Part shown: positions 15,374 to 21,676 of the stretch, one piece after another
Numbering within the stretch: the first letter of the stretch is position 1
Layout of the letters: every line of letters begins with the position of its first letter
Source: Pseudomonas sp.
GTDB lineage: Bacteria > Pseudomonadota > Gammaproteobacteria > Pseudomonadales > Pseudomonadaceae
Reading direction: 5' to 3'
DNA length: 21,676 nt
NCBI RefSeq assembly: GCF_030147005.1
Contig: NZ_JASLAW010000059.1
Span: 1 to 21,676 of the forward strand
The notes under the pieces: generated by a model
Seen by the model: the letters and a program-made list of their open reading frames with translations, nothing else
Databases searched by the model: none
What the model was told of the DNA's origin: nothing
Translations under genes and position numbers: made by a program

Positions 15374-16858
15374 TTACTTGTTGAGGTTGTAGTCTTTTTC
15401 CGCTGCATCAAAGCGCTCGACCATACCGGCAGTCGGTGCACCCATCTTGCTCACGAAGTAGATCGCCAGGCTGGCGAAGATAAAGCCTGGGATGATTTCG
15501 TACAGGCCCAGCAGCTCGAAGTGTTTCCACACGATCACGGTGATCGCGCCGACCAGGATGCCGGCCAGTGCGCCGTTGCGGGTCATGTTTTTCCAGATCA
15601 CCGAGATCAGCACAACAGGACCGAAGGCGGCACCGAAACCGGCCCAGGCGTAGCTGACCAGGCCCAGTACGCGGTTTTCCGGATTGGCGGCCATGGCGAT
15701 GGCAATCAACGCCACGACCAGCACCATGATCCGGCCAACCCACACCAGTTCAATCTGGGACGCGCCCTTGCGCAGGAACGCCTTGTAGAAGTCTTCGGTC
15801 AGGGCGCTGGAACACACCAGCAATTGGCAGCTCAGGGTACTCATGACGGCCGCCAGAATGGCCGACAGCAGTACACCGGCAATCCAAGGGTTGAACAGGA
15901 TCTTGGCCAGTTCGATAAACACACGCTCAGGGTTTTCAGTCACCGGGCCTGCCACTTCCGGATGCGCCGAGAAGTAAGCGATGCCGAAGAAGCCCACCGC
16001 CACGGTGCCGCCCAGGCACAGGATCATCCAGGTCATGGAGATGCGACGCGCCTTGGCAATCGACTTCACCGAATCCGCCGCCATGAACCGCGCGAGGATG
16101 TGCGGCTGGCCGAAGTAACCCAGGCCCCAGCCCATCAGCGAGATAATGCCGATGAAGGTGGTGTTTTTCAGCATGTCGAAATTGGTCGGGTCCTTGGCTT
16201 CAATGGCCAGGAACGTGGTGTCCACGCCGCCGGTGGCCAGCAGCACGATGATCGGCGTGAGGATCAACGCGAAGATCATCAGGGTGGCTTGTACGGTGTC
16301 GGTCCAGCTCACCGCCAGGAAACCGCCGATAAAGGTGTAGGCGATGGTCGCCGCCGCACCGGCCCACAGCGCAGTCTCGTAGGACATGCCGAAGGTGCTT
16401 TCGAACAGGCGGGCACCGGCCACGATGCCGGAGGCGCAGTAAATGGTGAAGAACACCAGGATCACAACAGCAGAGATGATCCGCAGCAGACCGCTTTTAT
16501 CTTCGAAGCGGCTGGAGAAGTAATCCGGCAGGGTCAGGGCGTCGCCGTTGTGTTCGGTCTGCACCCGCAGGCGACCGGCCACGAACAGCCAGTTGAGGTA
16601 GGCACCGACGATCAGGCCGATGGCAATCCAGCTTTCCGACAAGCCAGACATGTAGATCGCGCCCGGCAGGCCCATCAATAACCAGCCGCTCATATCGGAA
16701 GCACCGGCCGACAAGGCCGTGACCACGCTACCCAGGCTGCGACCGCCGAGGATGTAATCGGAAAGGTTATTGGTAGAGCGATAGGCCATGAGGCCGATCA
16801 GCACCATTGCTGCGATATAGATCACAAACGTGATCAGGGTGGGATTGCTAACGCTCAT
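15374..16858 (-). CDS. putP: Sodium/proline symporter PutP
   Basis: Inner-membrane transporter of the sodium:solute symporter family that takes up proline with Na+. The 494-residue product is hydrophobic through most of its length, as expected for the 13 membrane helices of the family. Residues known to matter in E. coli PutP fall at the same numbers here: D55 and S57 in GASDMSGW, and S340 and T341 in VMSTLSCQ. It also has YILGGRSLG near 35-43 and SSALTEDFYKAF after helix nine. The ribosome site before the ATG is weak. It is transcribed away from putA across a 458-bp control region with five PutA-type operators, and it supplies the substrate of PutA. A terminator follows. Nothing looks damaged. 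Confidence 0.96.
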   Translation of the reverse strand: MSVSNPTLITFVIYIAAMVLIGLMAYRSTNNLSDYILGGRSLGSVVTALSAGASDMSGWLLMGLPGAIYMSGLSESWIAIGLIVGAYLNWLFVAGRLRVQTEHNGDALTLPDYFSSRFEDKSGLLRIISAVVILVFFTIYCASGIVAGARLFESTFGMSYETALWAGAAATIAYTFIGGFLAVSWTDTVQATLMIFALILTPIIVLLATGGVDTTFLAIEAKDPTNFDMLKNTTFIGIISLMGWGLGYFGQPHILARFMAADSVKSIAKARRISMTWMILCLGGTVAVGFFGIAYFSAHPEVAGPVTENPERVFIELAKILFNPWIAGVLLSAILAAVMSTLSCQLLVCSSALTEDFYKAFLRKGASQIELVWVGRIMVLVVALIAIAMAANPENRVLGLVSYAWAGFGAAFGPVVLISVIWKNMTRNGALAGILVGAITVIVWKHFELLGLYEIIPGFIFASLAIYFVSKMGAPTAGMVERFDAAEKDYNLNK

Positions 16859-17006
16859 ATAAGTGACGCCCTGGCTTGTTTTTATTTAGCGGCGGCCTGT
16901 CAGACAGCTACCCTGTAACTTGAGGATAGACGCACCTGCATGCCGCGCATTTATGACTGACGTTTCCCCAGGAAAGCCGTCAGCCGATGAACCGAGCCGA
17001 TAAGCT

Positions 17007-17015
17007 GGTTGCACC
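17007..17015 (+). promoter_or_regulatory. put operator O1 (GGTTGCACC)
   Basis: Exact GTTGCA core inside GGTTGCACC. With O2 it forms a perfect 13-bp inverted repeat: CTGGTTGCACCTT at 17005-17017 against AAGGTGCAACCAG at 17047-17059. It is the operator nearest putP. Confidence 0.7.
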
Positions 17016-17048
17016 TTGGTCGCGAATGCTATTCAACAAAGCAAATAA

Positions 17049-17057
17049 GGTGCAACC
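17049..17057 (-). promoter_or_regulatory. put operator O2 (GGTTGCACC, inverted)
   Basis: Exact GGTTGCACC read on the minus strand. It is the only one of the five sites in this orientation, and its 13-base context mirrors O1 with centres 42 bp apart, four helical turns. Confidence 0.7.
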
Positions 17058-17072
17058 AGTTTCTCGCGAATA

Positions 17073-17081
17073 AGTTGCACC
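17073..17081 (+). promoter_or_regulatory. put operator O3 (AGTTGCACC)
   Basis: Exact GTTGCA core with the same CACC tail as the other sites; only the first base differs. It lies 24 bp from O2, centre to centre. Confidence 0.65.
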
Positions 17082-17108
17082 TGGATGTTTATTGTCGAAA
17101 ACAACCGA

Positions 17109-17133
17109 TTCTTGCTCCTTTTCGGAGCAAGAA
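17109..17133. other. Perfect 10-bp hairpin in put control region
   Basis: TTCTTGCTCC (17109-17118) pairs with GGAGCAAGAA (17124-17133) around the loop TTTTC. No T-run follows on either strand and no gene is near, so it is not a plain terminator. It lies between the two operator clusters. It could be a protein-binding palindrome or part of a leader RNA. Confidence 0.6.
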
Positions 17134-17227
17134 CAGCCGATTTCAGAAGTAAATGCACCAACACAAAGCGGTTGCTGTCGACTCGGGATTATTTCCGACA
17201 GCCGTCAAAGTTTTCATGAACAAAAAA

Positions 17228-17246
17228 GGTTGCACCCGGTTGCACC
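17228..17246 (+). promoter_or_regulatory. put operators O4 and O5 (tandem GGTTGCACC)
   Basis: GGTTGCACC occurs at 17228-17236 and again at 17238-17246, direct repeats exactly 10 bp apart. Two PutA dimers could bind side by side on one face of the helix. O5 covers the candidate -35 box of putA, which fits autorepression. Confidence 0.75.
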
Positions 17247-17268
17247 TAGCCATGCGCAAAGCTAATCT
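17240..17268 (+). promoter_or_regulatory. Candidate putA promoter
   Basis: TTGCAC (17240-17245) and TAATCT (17263-17268) are separated by 17 bases. Each matches only three of six consensus bases, but these include TTG and the key T, A and T of the -10 box. The start would be near 17275, giving a leader of about 40 bases. The -35 box lies within operator O5. Confidence 0.35.
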
Positions 17269-17281
17269 TGCCGTCAGCAGA

Positions 17282-17299
17282 TGCCACTCGGTAGTGGCA
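17282..17299 (+). other. Hairpin before putA ribosome site
   Basis: TGCCACT (17282-17288) pairs with AGTGGCA (17293-17299) around CGGT. It ends 5 bases before the putA Shine-Dalgarno (17305-17309) and would form at or near the 5' end of the message from the candidate promoter. It might protect the message or tune translation. No evidence of function. Confidence 0.4.
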
Positions 17300-17316
17300 C
17301 CCATGAGGATAAGAAA

Positions 17317-20300
17317 ATGGCTACGACCACCCTTGGGGTCAAACTCGACGACCCAACCCGCGAGCGCCTGAAGGCCGCCGCGTCCTCCATTGATCGCACG
17401 CCGCACTGGCTGATCAAACAGGCAATTTTCAATTACCTGGAGAAACTCGAGGGTGGTGCAACCCTTTCCGAGCTCAACGGTTCGGGCAGCAAGGATGCCG
17501 ACGACGCTGGCGAAGTCCAGAACGACCACGCCCATCAGTGCTTCCTTGAGTTCGCCGAGAGCATCCTGCCGCAATCGGTACTGCGCGCCTCGATCACCGC
17601 CGCTTACCGTCGCCCCGAGCCGGAAGTGGTGCCGATGCTGATCGAGCAGGCTCGCCTGCCGGCAGCCATGGCCGAAGCCACCAACAAGCTGGCCGCCACC
17701 ATCGCCGAAAAACTGCGCAACCAGAAGAGCGCTGGCGGCCGTGCCGGTATCGTTCAGGGCCTGCTGCAGGAATTTTCCCTGTCTTCCCAGGAAGGCGTGG
17801 CGCTGATGTGCCTGGCCGAAGCGTTGCTGCGCATCCCGGACAAAGGCACTCGCGATGCGCTGATCCGCGACAAGATCAGCACCGGCAACTGGCACCCGCA
17901 CCTGGGCAACAGCCCATCGCTGTTCGTCAACGCGGCCACCTGGGGCCTGCTGTTGACCGGCAAACTGGTCGCCACGCATAACGAAGCGGGGTTGACGTCG
18001 TCCCTGAGCCGCATCATCGGCAAAAGCGGCGAGCCGATGATCCGCAAGGGCGTCGACATGGCCATGCGCCTGATGGGCGAGCAGTTCGTCACCGGCGAAA
18101 CCATCGCCGAGGCCCTGGCCAACGCGAGCAAATTCGAAGCCAAAGGCTTCCGTTATTCCTACGACATGCTCGGGGAAGCCGCGCTCACCGAACACGATGC
18201 CCAGAAGTACCTGGCTTCGTACGAACAAGCCATTCACTCTATCGGCAAAGCATCCCACGGCCGTGGGATCTATGAAGGCCCAGGCATTTCCATCAAGCTC
18301 TCCGCCCTGCACCCGCGCTACAGCCGCGCGCAGTACGAGCGCGTAATGGACGAGCTGTACCCGCGCCTGTTGTCGCTGACCTTGCTGGCCAAGCAATACG
18401 ACATCGGTCTGAACATCGACGCCGAAGAAGCCGACCGCCTCGAGTTGTCCCTGGACCTGCTCGAGCGCCTGTGCTTCGAGCCGCAACTGACCGGCTGGAA
18501 CGGTATCGGCTTTGTGATCCAGGCCTACCAGAAGCGTTGCCCTTACGTGATCGACTACGTGATCGACCTGGCACGCCGCAGCCGTCACCGCCTGATGATC
18601 CGCCTGGTTAAAGGCGCGTACTGGGACAGCGAAATCAAGCGCGCCCAAGTTGAAGGCCTGGAAGGCTACCCGGTGTACACCCGCAAGGTGTACACCGACG
18701 TGTCCTACATTGCCTGCGCGCGCAAACTGCTGTCGGTGCCGGAAGTCATTTACCCGCAGTTCGCCACGCACAACGCCCACACGCTGTCGGCCATCTATCA
18801 CATTGCTGGTCAGAACTATTACCCCGGCCAGTACGAGTTCCAATGCCTGCACGGCATGGGCGAACCGCTGTACGAACAGGTTGTAGGCAAGGTTTCCGAA
18901 GGCAAGCTGAACCGTCCGTGCCGTGTGTACGCACCGGTCGGCACGCACGAAACACTGCTGGCCTACCTGGTGCGTCGTCTGCTGGAAAACGGCGCGAACA
19001 CCTCGTTCGTCAACCGCATCGCCGACCAATCCATCTCCATTCAGGAGCTGGTGGCCGATCCAGTGGCGAGCATCGAGCAAATGGCGACGGTGGAAGGCGG
19101 CTTCGGCCTGCCGCACCCGCGTATTCCACTGCCGCGTGACCTGTACGGGAGTGACCGCGCCAACTCGGCCGGTATCGACCTGGCCAACGAGCATCGCCTG
19201 GCATCGCTTTCATGCGCCCTGCTGGCCACCGCTCACAACAACTGGAAAGCCGCGCCGATGCTCGGTTGCGCCTCCAGCGAACAGCCGGCGGCAGCAGTGC
19301 TGAACCCGTCCGACCTGCGCGATGTGGTCGGTTATGTTCAGGAAGCCACCGTCGAAGACGTCGACAATGCCATCCAGTGCGCCATCAGCGCCGGTCCGAT
19401 CTGGCAGGCCACCCCGCCCGCCGAACGCGCTGCGATCCTGGAACGCGCCGCCGACCTGATGGAAGGCGAAATCCAGCCACTGATGGGCCTGCTGGCCCGT
19501 GAAGCCGGCAAGACCTTCGCCAACGCCATCGCTGAAGTGCGCGAAGCCGTGGACTTCCTGCGCTACTACGCGGTGCAGGCACGCAACGACTTTACCAACG
19601 ACGCCCACCGCCCATTGGGCCCGGTGGTGTGCATCAGCCCGTGGAACTTCCCGCTGGCGATCTTCAGCGGCCAGGTCGCGGCTGCATTGGCCGCCGGTAA
19701 CCCGGTCCTGGCCAAGCCTGCCGAGCAAACCCCGCTGGTCGCCGCCCAAGCCGTACGCATCCTGCTCGAAGCCGGTATTCCACAAGGCGTGCTGCAATTG
19801 CTGCCGGGCCAGGGCGAAAGCGTCGGTGCCCGCCTGGTCGGTGATGAGCGCGTCAAAGGCGTGATGTTCACCGGTTCCACCGAAGTTGCACGCTTGCTGC
19901 AACGCAATGTCGCCGGTCGTCTGGATGCCCAGGGGCGCCCGATTCCGTTGATCGCCGAAACCGGTGGCCAGAACGCGATGATCGTCGACTCGTCGGCGCT
20001 CACCGAACAAGTGGTGATCGACGTGGTGTCTTCGGCCTTCGACAGCGCCGGCCAACGTTGCTCGGCACTGCGCGTACTGTGCCTGCAGGAAGATTCGGCA
20101 GACCGCGTCATCGAAATGCTCAAGGGCGCCATGGCGGAATGTCGCCTGGGTAACCCGGAGCGCCTGTCGGTAGACATCGGCCCGGTGATCGACGCCGAAG
20201 CCAAGGCCGGCATCGAGAAACACATCCAGGCCATGCGCGACAAAGGCCGCAATGTTTACCAAGTGGCCATTGCCGATGGCGAAGAGATCAAGCGTGGCAC

Positions 20301-21270
20301 CTTCGTAATGCCCACTCTGATCGAGCTTGAAAGCTTCGACGAACTGCAACGGGAAATCTTCGGCCCGGTGCTGCACGTGGTGCGTTACAAGCGTAAAGAG
20401 ATCGACCAGCTCATCGGCCAGATCAATGCGTCCGGCTACGGCCTGACCCTGGGCGTGCACACCCGCATCGACGAGACCATCGCCAAGGTGATCGACAACG
20501 TCAATGCCGGTAACGTCTACGTCAACCGTAACATCGTGGGTGCCGTGGTCGGCGTGCAACCGTTCGGCGGCGAAGGCTTGTCGGGTACCGGTCCGAAAGC
20601 CGGTGGCCCGCTGTACCTGTACCGCCTGCTGTCGACTCGTCCTACCGACGCGATCGAGCAATCCTTCGTACGTGGCGACGCATTGACTGCACCAGACCTG
20701 CGCCTGCGCGACGCCATGAGCCAACCGCTGACCGCCTTGAAAGCCTGGGCTGACAGCCAGAAGTTCAGCGAACTGAGCGCCCTGTGCACACAATTCGCCG
20801 CGCAGTCGCAAAGCGGTATCACCCGCCAACTGGCCGGCCCGACCGGTGAGCGCAACAGCTATGCGATCCTGCCGCGTGAACACGTGCTGTGCCTGGCGGA
20901 AGTGGAAGGTGACCTGCTGACCCAACTGGCCGCGGTATTGGCGGTAGGCGGCTCGGCGGTATGGCCGGACACCGAACTGACCAAGGCCTTGTTCACACGC
21001 CTGCCCAAAGACATCCAGGCCAAGATCAAGCGTGTGGCCGACTGGACCAAGGACGACGTGGTGTTCGACGCGGTCCTGCATCACGGTGACTCCGACCAAC
21101 TGCGCGCAGTATGCCAGCAAGTGGCGCAGCGGGGCGGAGCGATTGTCGGGGTGCATGGTCTGTCCCAGGGCGAGACGGCGATTGCGCTGGAGCGCCTGGT
21201 GATCGAGCGGGCATTAAGCGTTAACACCGCTGCGGCGGGCGGTAACGCCAGCCTGATGACCATCGGTTAA
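17317..21270 (+). CDS. putA: Trifunctional PutA: repressor, proline dehydrogenase, P5C dehydrogenase
   Basis: Oxidises proline to glutamate in two steps, by an FAD proline dehydrogenase and an NAD P5C dehydrogenase, and represses the put genes when proline is absent. The 1317-residue product starts with a ribbon-helix-helix DNA-binding domain (MATTTLGVKLDDPTRERL through DRTPHWLIKQAI, about 1-47). The proline dehydrogenase barrel follows (about 255-600), with ISIKLSALHPRYS including K327, LVKGAYWDSEIK and FATHNAHT. The P5C dehydrogenase part (about 640-1120) has SPWNFPLAIFSG, FTGSTEV, E881 in AETGGQN and catalytic C915 in AGQRCSA. A C-terminal domain follows, as in long PutA proteins. I chose the ATG at 17317 because GAGGA (17305-17309) is 7 bases upstream and the family starts there; an ATG at 17281 is in frame but lacks both. 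The RHH domain and the GTTGCA sites upstream support autogenous control. Confidence 0.97.
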   Translation: MATTTLGVKLDDPTRERLKAAASSIDRTPHWLIKQAIFNYLEKLEGGATLSELNGSGSKDADDAGEVQNDHAHQCFLEFAESILPQSVLRASITAAYRRPEPEVVPMLIEQARLPAAMAEATNKLAATIAEKLRNQKSAGGRAGIVQGLLQEFSLSSQEGVALMCLAEALLRIPDKGTRDALIRDKISTGNWHPHLGNSPSLFVNAATWGLLLTGKLVATHNEAGLTSSLSRIIGKSGEPMIRKGVDMAMRLMGEQFVTGETIAEALANASKFEAKGFRYSYDMLGEAALTEHDAQKYLASYEQAIHSIGKASHGRGIYEGPGISIKLSALHPRYSRAQYERVMDELYPRLLSLTLLAKQYDIGLNIDAEEADRLELSLDLLERLCFEPQLTGWNGIGFVIQAYQKRCPYVIDYVIDLARRSRHRLMIRLVKGAYWDSEIKRAQVEGLEGYPVYTRKVYTDVSYIACARKLLSVPEVIYPQFATHNAHTLSAIYHIAGQNYYPGQYEFQCLHGMGEPLYEQVVGKVSEGKLNRPCRVYAPVGTHETLLAYLVRRLLENGANTSFVNRIADQSISIQELVADPVASIEQMATVEGGFGLPHPRIPLPRDLYGSDRANSAGIDLANEHRLASLSCALLATAHNNWKAAPMLGCASSEQPAAAVLNPSDLRDVVGYVQEATVEDVDNAIQCAISAGPIWQATPPAERAAILERAADLMEGEIQPLMGLLAREAGKTFANAIAEVREAVDFLRYYAVQARNDFTNDAHRPLGPVVCISPWNFPLAIFSGQVAAALAAGNPVLAKPAEQTPLVAAQAVRILLEAGIPQGVLQLLPGQGESVGARLVGDERVKGVMFTGSTEVARLLQRNVAGRLDAQGRPIPLIAETGGQNAMIVDSSALTEQVVIDVVSSAFDSAGQRCSALRVLCLQEDSADRVIEMLKGAMAECRLGNPERLSVDIGPVIDAEAKAGIEKHIQAMRDKGRNVYQVAIADGEEIKRGTFVMPTLIELESFDELQREIFGPVLHVVRYKRKEIDQLIGQINASGYGLTLGVHTRIDETIAKVIDNVNAGNVYVNRNIVGAVVGVQPFGGEGLSGTGPKAGGPLYLYRLLSTRPTDAIEQSFVRGDALTAPDLRLRDAMSQPLTALKAWADSQKFSELSALCTQFAAQSQSGITRQLAGPTGERNSYAILPREHVLCLAEVEGDLLTQLAAVLAVGGSAVWPDTELTKALFTRLPKDIQAKIKRVADWTKDDVVFDAVLHHGDSDQLRAVCQQVAQRGGAIVGVHGLSQGETAIALERLVIERALSVNTAAAGGNASLMTIG

Positions 21271-21354
21271 CGACCTGAGCAAACGCGGTAAAAAAATGTG
21301 GGGGGGCTTGCCCTAATGCCGGTCAGTTAAGCGCTAAAGCAGAAAAACCTGCGA

Positions 21355-21450
21355 CCTGTGGCGAGGGAGCTTGCTCCCGTTGGGGCGCGAAGCGGCCCCA
21401 AAAATGGGACGGCTACGCAGTCCAGCGGGAGCAAGCTCCCTCGCCACAGG
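21355..21450. repeat. REPIN A (GGCGAGGGAGCTTGC subfamily)
   Basis: Arms of 25 bases at 21355-21379 and 21426-21450 are perfect inverted copies containing GGCGAGGGAGCTTGCTCCCG. The 46 bases between can fold into two further small hairpins: TTGGGG with CCCCAA (21380-21385, 21396-21401), and GGAC with GTCC. Confidence 0.88.
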
Positions 21451-21480
21451 GACCGGTTCTGTCTTAACTGACTGGCATTA

Positions 21481-21551
21481 GGGCTTGCCCCCGATAGCGG
21501 TATGTCAGCCAGACATAAATTGGCTGATCCACCGCAATCGGGGGCAAGCCC
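21481..21551. repeat. REPIN B (GGGCTTGCCCCCGAT subfamily)
   Basis: Arms of 21 bases at 21481-21501 and 21531-21551 are inverted copies with one mismatch. The loop holds TCAGCCA (21505-21511) paired with TGGCTGA (21521-21527). This REP core differs from those of REPINs A and C and from the one after msrA. Confidence 0.85.
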
Positions 21552-21591
21552 CAATGCCAGTCAGTTAAGCGCTAGAGCAGGCAACCGTCGG

Positions 21592-21676
21592 CCTGTGGCG
21601 AGGGAGCTTGCTCCCGCTGGGCCGCGAAGCGACCCCAGAAAATGGGACTGCTGCGCAGTCCAGCGGGAGCAAGCTC
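21592..21676. repeat. REPIN C, truncated by window end
   Basis: The left arm (21592-21616) is identical to that of REPIN A. The right arm begins at 21664 and runs off the window. Inside, CTGGG pairs with CCCAG (21617-21621, 21634-21638), and GGACTGC (21645-21651) pairs perfectly with GCAGTCC (21655-21661). Confidence 0.85.

Larger units (their letters stand above)
16859..17316. promoter_or_regulatory. putP-putA divergent control region
   Basis: This 458-bp gap controls both put genes. It holds five exact GTTGCA motifs in two clusters (three at 17008-17079, two at 17229-17244), a strong hairpin (17109-17133), a second inverted repeat GCTGTCG/CGACAGC (17174-17180 with 17196-17202), a short palindrome CTGTCAGACAG (16897-16907) in the putP leader and a hairpin before putA (17282-17299). 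GTTGCA is the core of the PutA operator known from E. coli. I could not find a convincing putP promoter. Confidence 0.8.
21271..21676. repeat. REPIN mosaic downstream of putA
   Basis: No gene lies here. A partial REP (GGGGGGCTTGCCC at about 21301-21313) is followed by a linker repeat, REPIN A, the linker inverted, REPIN B, the linker direct again, and REPIN C, cut by the window edge. The linker AATGCC(A/G)GTCAGTTAAG occurs at 21315-21331 (+), 21463-21479 (-) and 21553-21569 (+). No intrinsic terminator with a T-run is seen after putA, so these hairpins may end its message. Confidence 0.85.

Noticed and set aside
15371..16681. 436-codon open frame antisense to putP
   Set aside because: His/Gln/Asp-rich shadow of a membrane protein gene, with no recognisable domain.
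16897..16907. Palindrome CTGTCAGACAG in the putP leader
   Set aside because: Short, single copy, and of a size expected by chance; recorded only as part of the put control region.
17143..21156. Two long open frames (683 and 648 codons) antisense to putA
   Set aside because: Both are shadows of putA. The first also crosses the put operators and would need a start inside the proline dehydrogenase region.

Overview
The window reads as chromosomal DNA of a fluorescent Pseudomonas (P. fluorescens complex or a close relative). The coding sequence is GC-rich. The order glnE / aceE-aceF / GGDEF-EAL gene / msrA matches, from memory, the PA5014-PA5018 neighbourhood of P. aeruginosa. The intergenic repeats are of the REP/REPIN type typical of P. 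fluorescens.

Layout. Positions 26-2965 (minus) hold glnE, the adenylyltransferase/adenylyl-removing enzyme of glutamine synthetase. A divergent, AT-rich control region separates it from aceE (plus) and aceF (plus), the E1 and E2 subunits of pyruvate dehydrogenase. Two copies of a TGTAGTnnnACTACA palindrome sit around the predicted aceE promoter. After a strong terminator comes a PAS/GAF/PAS/GGDEF/EAL protein that I recognise as the DipA/Pch c-di-GMP phosphodiesterase: its GGDEF motif is degenerate (ASNEF) and its EAL site is intact. msrA follows.

A REPIN lies between convergent msrA and rlmJ (minus). Next, on the minus strand, is a small type VI secretion (T6SS) module: vgrG overlapped by a DUF4123 (Tap-1/TEC-like) adaptor gene. 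The adaptor is broken by two +1 frameshifts, and no effector gene follows it, so the module looks decayed. The proline utilisation locus ends the window: putP (minus) and putA (plus) are divergent around a 458-bp control region with five exact GTTGCA motifs, the known PutA operator core. The PutA encoded here has the N-terminal ribbon-helix-helix domain needed to bind them. Downstream of putA is a mosaic of at least three REPINs of two subfamilies, joined by a third repeat in alternating orientation and cut by the window edge.

Most genes are standard housekeeping genes. The parts most worth a second look are the control DNA of aceE and of putP/putA, the decayed vgrG-adaptor pair with its Cys-rich VgrG tail, and the REPIN mosaic, where two copies show a compensatory base-pair change. 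I see no RNA genes, CRISPR arrays, insertion sequences or phage genes.
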